From the NCBI GenBank assembly GCA_946699065.1, contig CAMPDV010001202.1, positions 1-64,000 on the forward strand: a stretch of DNA of 64,000 nt, given 5' to 3'. A program made the translations under genes and the position numbers. The notes under the pieces were generated by a model, which saw only the letters and a program-made list of their open reading frames with translations, was not told the DNA's origin and made no database searches. This stretch comes from Loxodes magnus (lineage: Eukaryota; Ciliophora; Karyorelictea; Loxodida; Loxodidae). Numbering within the stretch: position 1 is the first letter of the stretch; the number at the start of each line of letters is the position of its first letter. Of the stretch, positions 61,834 through 64,000 are shown one piece after another.

Positions 61834-64000
61834 TAATTTAAATGTATAGCAAGAGACCTTTAAATTCAGCAAGTACTTAAATAAATTCTAATGCTGCTTG
61901 CTTAGCTTAGTTTCTTAATCAAATTATTTTATAAATGGATGTCCAAATATTTTGCTCTATTCATCAAAATAAAATAGAATTGAGCTGCGTTTCCTGTATT
62001 TTAAAAGAAGCTTTTCCTAAGCAAACTCTACTTTGCTCTTAATGCATTGTAGAACACAAAAATCATAAGATAAAGTAGACAGCTGAGTCTTTCTATCTGA
62101 TTAAGAATAATGTAATAACAATGAAGAAAGACATATAATAATCATAGCAGCAAGTAGATTAAATTTAGTAAATATACAAGAATAATAAAAGCTTCCTAAC
62201 TAACTTACCCTCTAACTTAAAAGAAGCTTCATTAGAAAGTTAGATTCATTCATGCTCATAAAACTTATCCAACTTACAAGCAGATATCTAGCTCATACTT
62301 GCAAAGCCTTTTCCTCAGGAATTTAAAACCATTTTAGATCTACAAGAGCTAATTTAGATTAACGGTTAACTAAATTAAATATACAGCTGCATATCATTTT
62401 TACCCTAATAATCTAACTTTCTCTATCTATTTTAGCAAGATAGCTATAAATACATACCTTAAATATTCAACTTTTCCTTAATCAGCCATTAACTTACAGA
62501 AACTTAAAACAATCAACATTATGCTTAAGTAATCTCTCCCAATTAATTAGAGTAAGAAACAACTTACCTAATTTAGTAGCTTAAGATACAAAATCAAGAT
62601 ATTAAGCAGTAACTTGCTTCCTTACAGAAACTAATAGAACAGAAAGACCAGCTAATTAACAATAGTCAAGCCATTTAACACTCTTAAAACTACCAACACC
62701 AATAAAGTATAACTGATCAACAGATATTAGATTACTGAAACAACTCTTAAGTTGAGTAGTGTTATTATTTTGACGTTGATCAAAGCCAAATAATAGAAAC
62801 TATTAAAAATTTAAATGCTAAAGGAAATATATTAAGCTTAGTTAACAAACCATGCACTAAATGTACAAACTCCTAATCTTTTCAACTAACTTGCAATCAT
62901 ATTCTCTGCGAATTATGCTTAGGCAAATACCTAAGCTCTCATATATAGAAGTAATCTTAGTCTTAATTTAAATAAAAGTTAGACTTTAAATTGACTTGTC
63001 CAGAATGTTCCTTCTAGGTGGATAATCAAAAAGTTAGGAATACAGTTTAATATTTTATACTTAGAGGATAGATTTAATTAGTAGATTACGATTAAGAAGA
63101 TACATAAGATTAAAGCGAATAAAGTAAATGCAATTTTTGCTTTAAATCTTCTTAGAATTTAAAAATGGATTGTGGTCATTACATTTGCTAGATGTGCATT
63201 TAGAGTTTATTTTAGTCAGTTGGATTAGATTTATATAAGATACATAATAAGAAATAATAATAAGATGCTCTTTATTAATAGCAGTTATAATCTTTAGAAT
63301 TCTCATGTCATAATTGCTAAAAAACAAATAATTTATTTAATATTTTTTAACGAGAGGCAAAAAGACAATTCTTTATCAAGCAAAAGAAGAAATCATAAAA
63401 TAAAGGTAGCAAATAGATGAATTAATTTGGTGAATACTAGTAAGGTTTCCTCTACTAAAATCCTTTTAAAAAGGTGAGTTTATTGTAAAAGAAAGAATTT
63501 TTTAACTTTTACAAATAAATAAAGAGTGAAATAAACTAGGAAAATATGTTTACAAAAGCTTTAAGTGAATGCAATCATTGCTAGAGTTTTTAGAACAATT
63601 ATGTAATGAATTGCAATCATGAATTTTGTGAAGAGTGCATTATAATGCTATATGAATAATAAGCTAACTAAAGCATAATTCCTTCGACTAAAGATCCATA
63701 AAAATTAAAAAGCCAGCTAAGCATAATATATGAAATGAAATGTCCAGCTTGTAATGTTACCTTTGAAAAAACCAAATTTCAAGAAGTTGTTAAAGATATT
63801 CGAAATTATATGGTTGAAGCTTTAGAAATAGATCTTTTCCATTGCTGATATGAACTTTAAATAAAAAACTTAAAAATTAAAAGTATAAAATATTAATAGT
63901 GCTTAACATTAATTTTTTGTCTAATCTTTGTTTTTCTCATATTTCTCTTAGGTTCTTACAATAATATAAGCAATATTCTCATAATTATTTTAAGATTATT
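61834..64000 (-). repeat. Inverted third copy of the B-box/RING segment
   Basis: This segment is the reverse complement of about 18778-20942 (and of about 44035-46200), again nearly identical. The match begins at 61834 and is still continuing at the window end. With copy 2 it forms a large inverted repeat whose spacer is about 46200-61834. Only the part of the unit carrying the B-box/RING gene is visible; how far the homology runs beyond the window is unknown. Confidence 0.95.
61935..63848 (+). CDS. B-box / coiled-coil / triple-RING protein, copy 3
   Basis: 637 residues from ATG 61935 (MDVQIFCSIHQNK) to TGA 63846. Residues 7-44 form a B-box-like site: Cys7, His10, Cys18, Cys21, Cys34, Cys37, His41, His44. 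Residues about 60-290 are Gln-rich and helical, with coiled-coil character around 195-260. Three C3HC4 RINGs follow at 307-358 (CTKC...CNHILCELC...CPEC), 399-461 (CNFC...CGHYICQMC...CHNC) and 546-606 (CNHC...CNHEFCEEC...CPAC), each with the C-x-H-x2-C-x2-C centre. Gln codons are largely TAA/TAG, and one TGA near residue 275 encodes Trp (DYWNNS). TRIM ligases have RING, B-box, coiled coil; here the order is reversed and the RING tripled. An apparent GTGAG...TAG intron before RING3 is unnecessary, because the frame runs through it. It is likely an E3 ligase; substrate unknown. Confidence 0.8.

Noticed and set aside
63142-63327. 61-residue antisense ORF, present identically at 19449-19634 and 44707-44892
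   Set aside because: It is the antisense shadow of the second RING finger of the B-box/RING gene. Its conservation follows from the three near-identical copies.
63477-63541. Possible GT-AG intron before the third RING finger
   Set aside because: The frame runs straight through it in phase with no TGA, and all three copies keep the length, so an intron is not needed.
62853-63752. RBR (RING-IBR-RING) ligase
   Set aside because: All three zinc modules have the C-x-H-x2-C-x2-C centre of C3HC4 RINGs. None has the C6HC pattern of an IBR, and the spacers are too long.
1-64000. tRNA, rRNA, CRISPR arrays and telomeric repeats
   Set aside because: None was recognised on either strand. The GC-rich hairpins lack tRNA A/B boxes and cloverleaf spacing.

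Overview
The window looks like nuclear DNA of a ciliate with a fully reassigned stop-codon set. It is very AT-rich. Wherever a protein family can be recognised, TAA and TAG are read inside the domain as glutamine, and TGA is often read as tryptophan (for example at the conserved Trp of an FHA domain). The best-delimited genes nevertheless all end at a TGA. TAA/TAG = Gln with TGA = Trp or stop is the karyorelict ciliate code (NCBI table 27; Loxodes, Parduczia). Condylostoma (table 28) is the main alternative. Standard-code ORFs are therefore mostly meaningless here, and genes were called from domain content, codon flavour and agreement between copies.

Layout. Positions 1-22733 and 25264-47991 are two near-identical copies in direct orientation of one large unit (period about 25.26 kb), differing by scattered substitutions and small indels. 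Each unit holds, in order: a LINE with APE endonuclease and reverse transcriptase (LINE A, +); a gag-like LINE ORF1 (-); a 5'-truncated second LINE reverse transcriptase (LINE B, +); another ORF1 with coiled coil and CCHC knuckle (-); a small basic ORF and an acidic-protein gene (+); an uncharacterised + strand gene; four more ORF1-like genes or fragments around a GC-rich island, two copies of a conserved hairpin and a minisatellite; and a - strand gene for a B-box / coiled-coil / triple-RING protein. Between the two units (22734-25263) lie the 3' half of a third LINE and a separate endonuclease-linker fragment.

From 47992 to about 61833 the sequence is single-copy. It has long gene-poor stretches and four probable host genes: 52332-53198 (+, unknown), 53998-56247 (-, coiled coil with two FHA domains), about 57862-59274 (+, unknown) and 59332-60528 (-, unknown). 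The last two converge with 57 bp between their stops. From 61834 to the window end lies a third, inverted copy of the B-box/RING segment, so this gene occurs three times and copies 2 and 3 form the arms of a large inverted repeat with a spacer of about 15.6 kb. A perfect 22-bp palindrome lies about 155 bp before that breakpoint.

Functionally, the window combines LINE debris (endonuclease/RT plus an unusually expanded set of coiled-coil/CCHC ORF1 proteins) with a duplicated putative E3 ubiquitin-ligase gene whose domain order (B-box, coiled coil, then three RINGs) is TRIM in reverse, and an FHA protein likely to bind phosphothreonine. No CRISPR, tRNA or rRNA gene was recognised. All boundaries come from reading by eye. 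Gene starts and introns are the least certain part.
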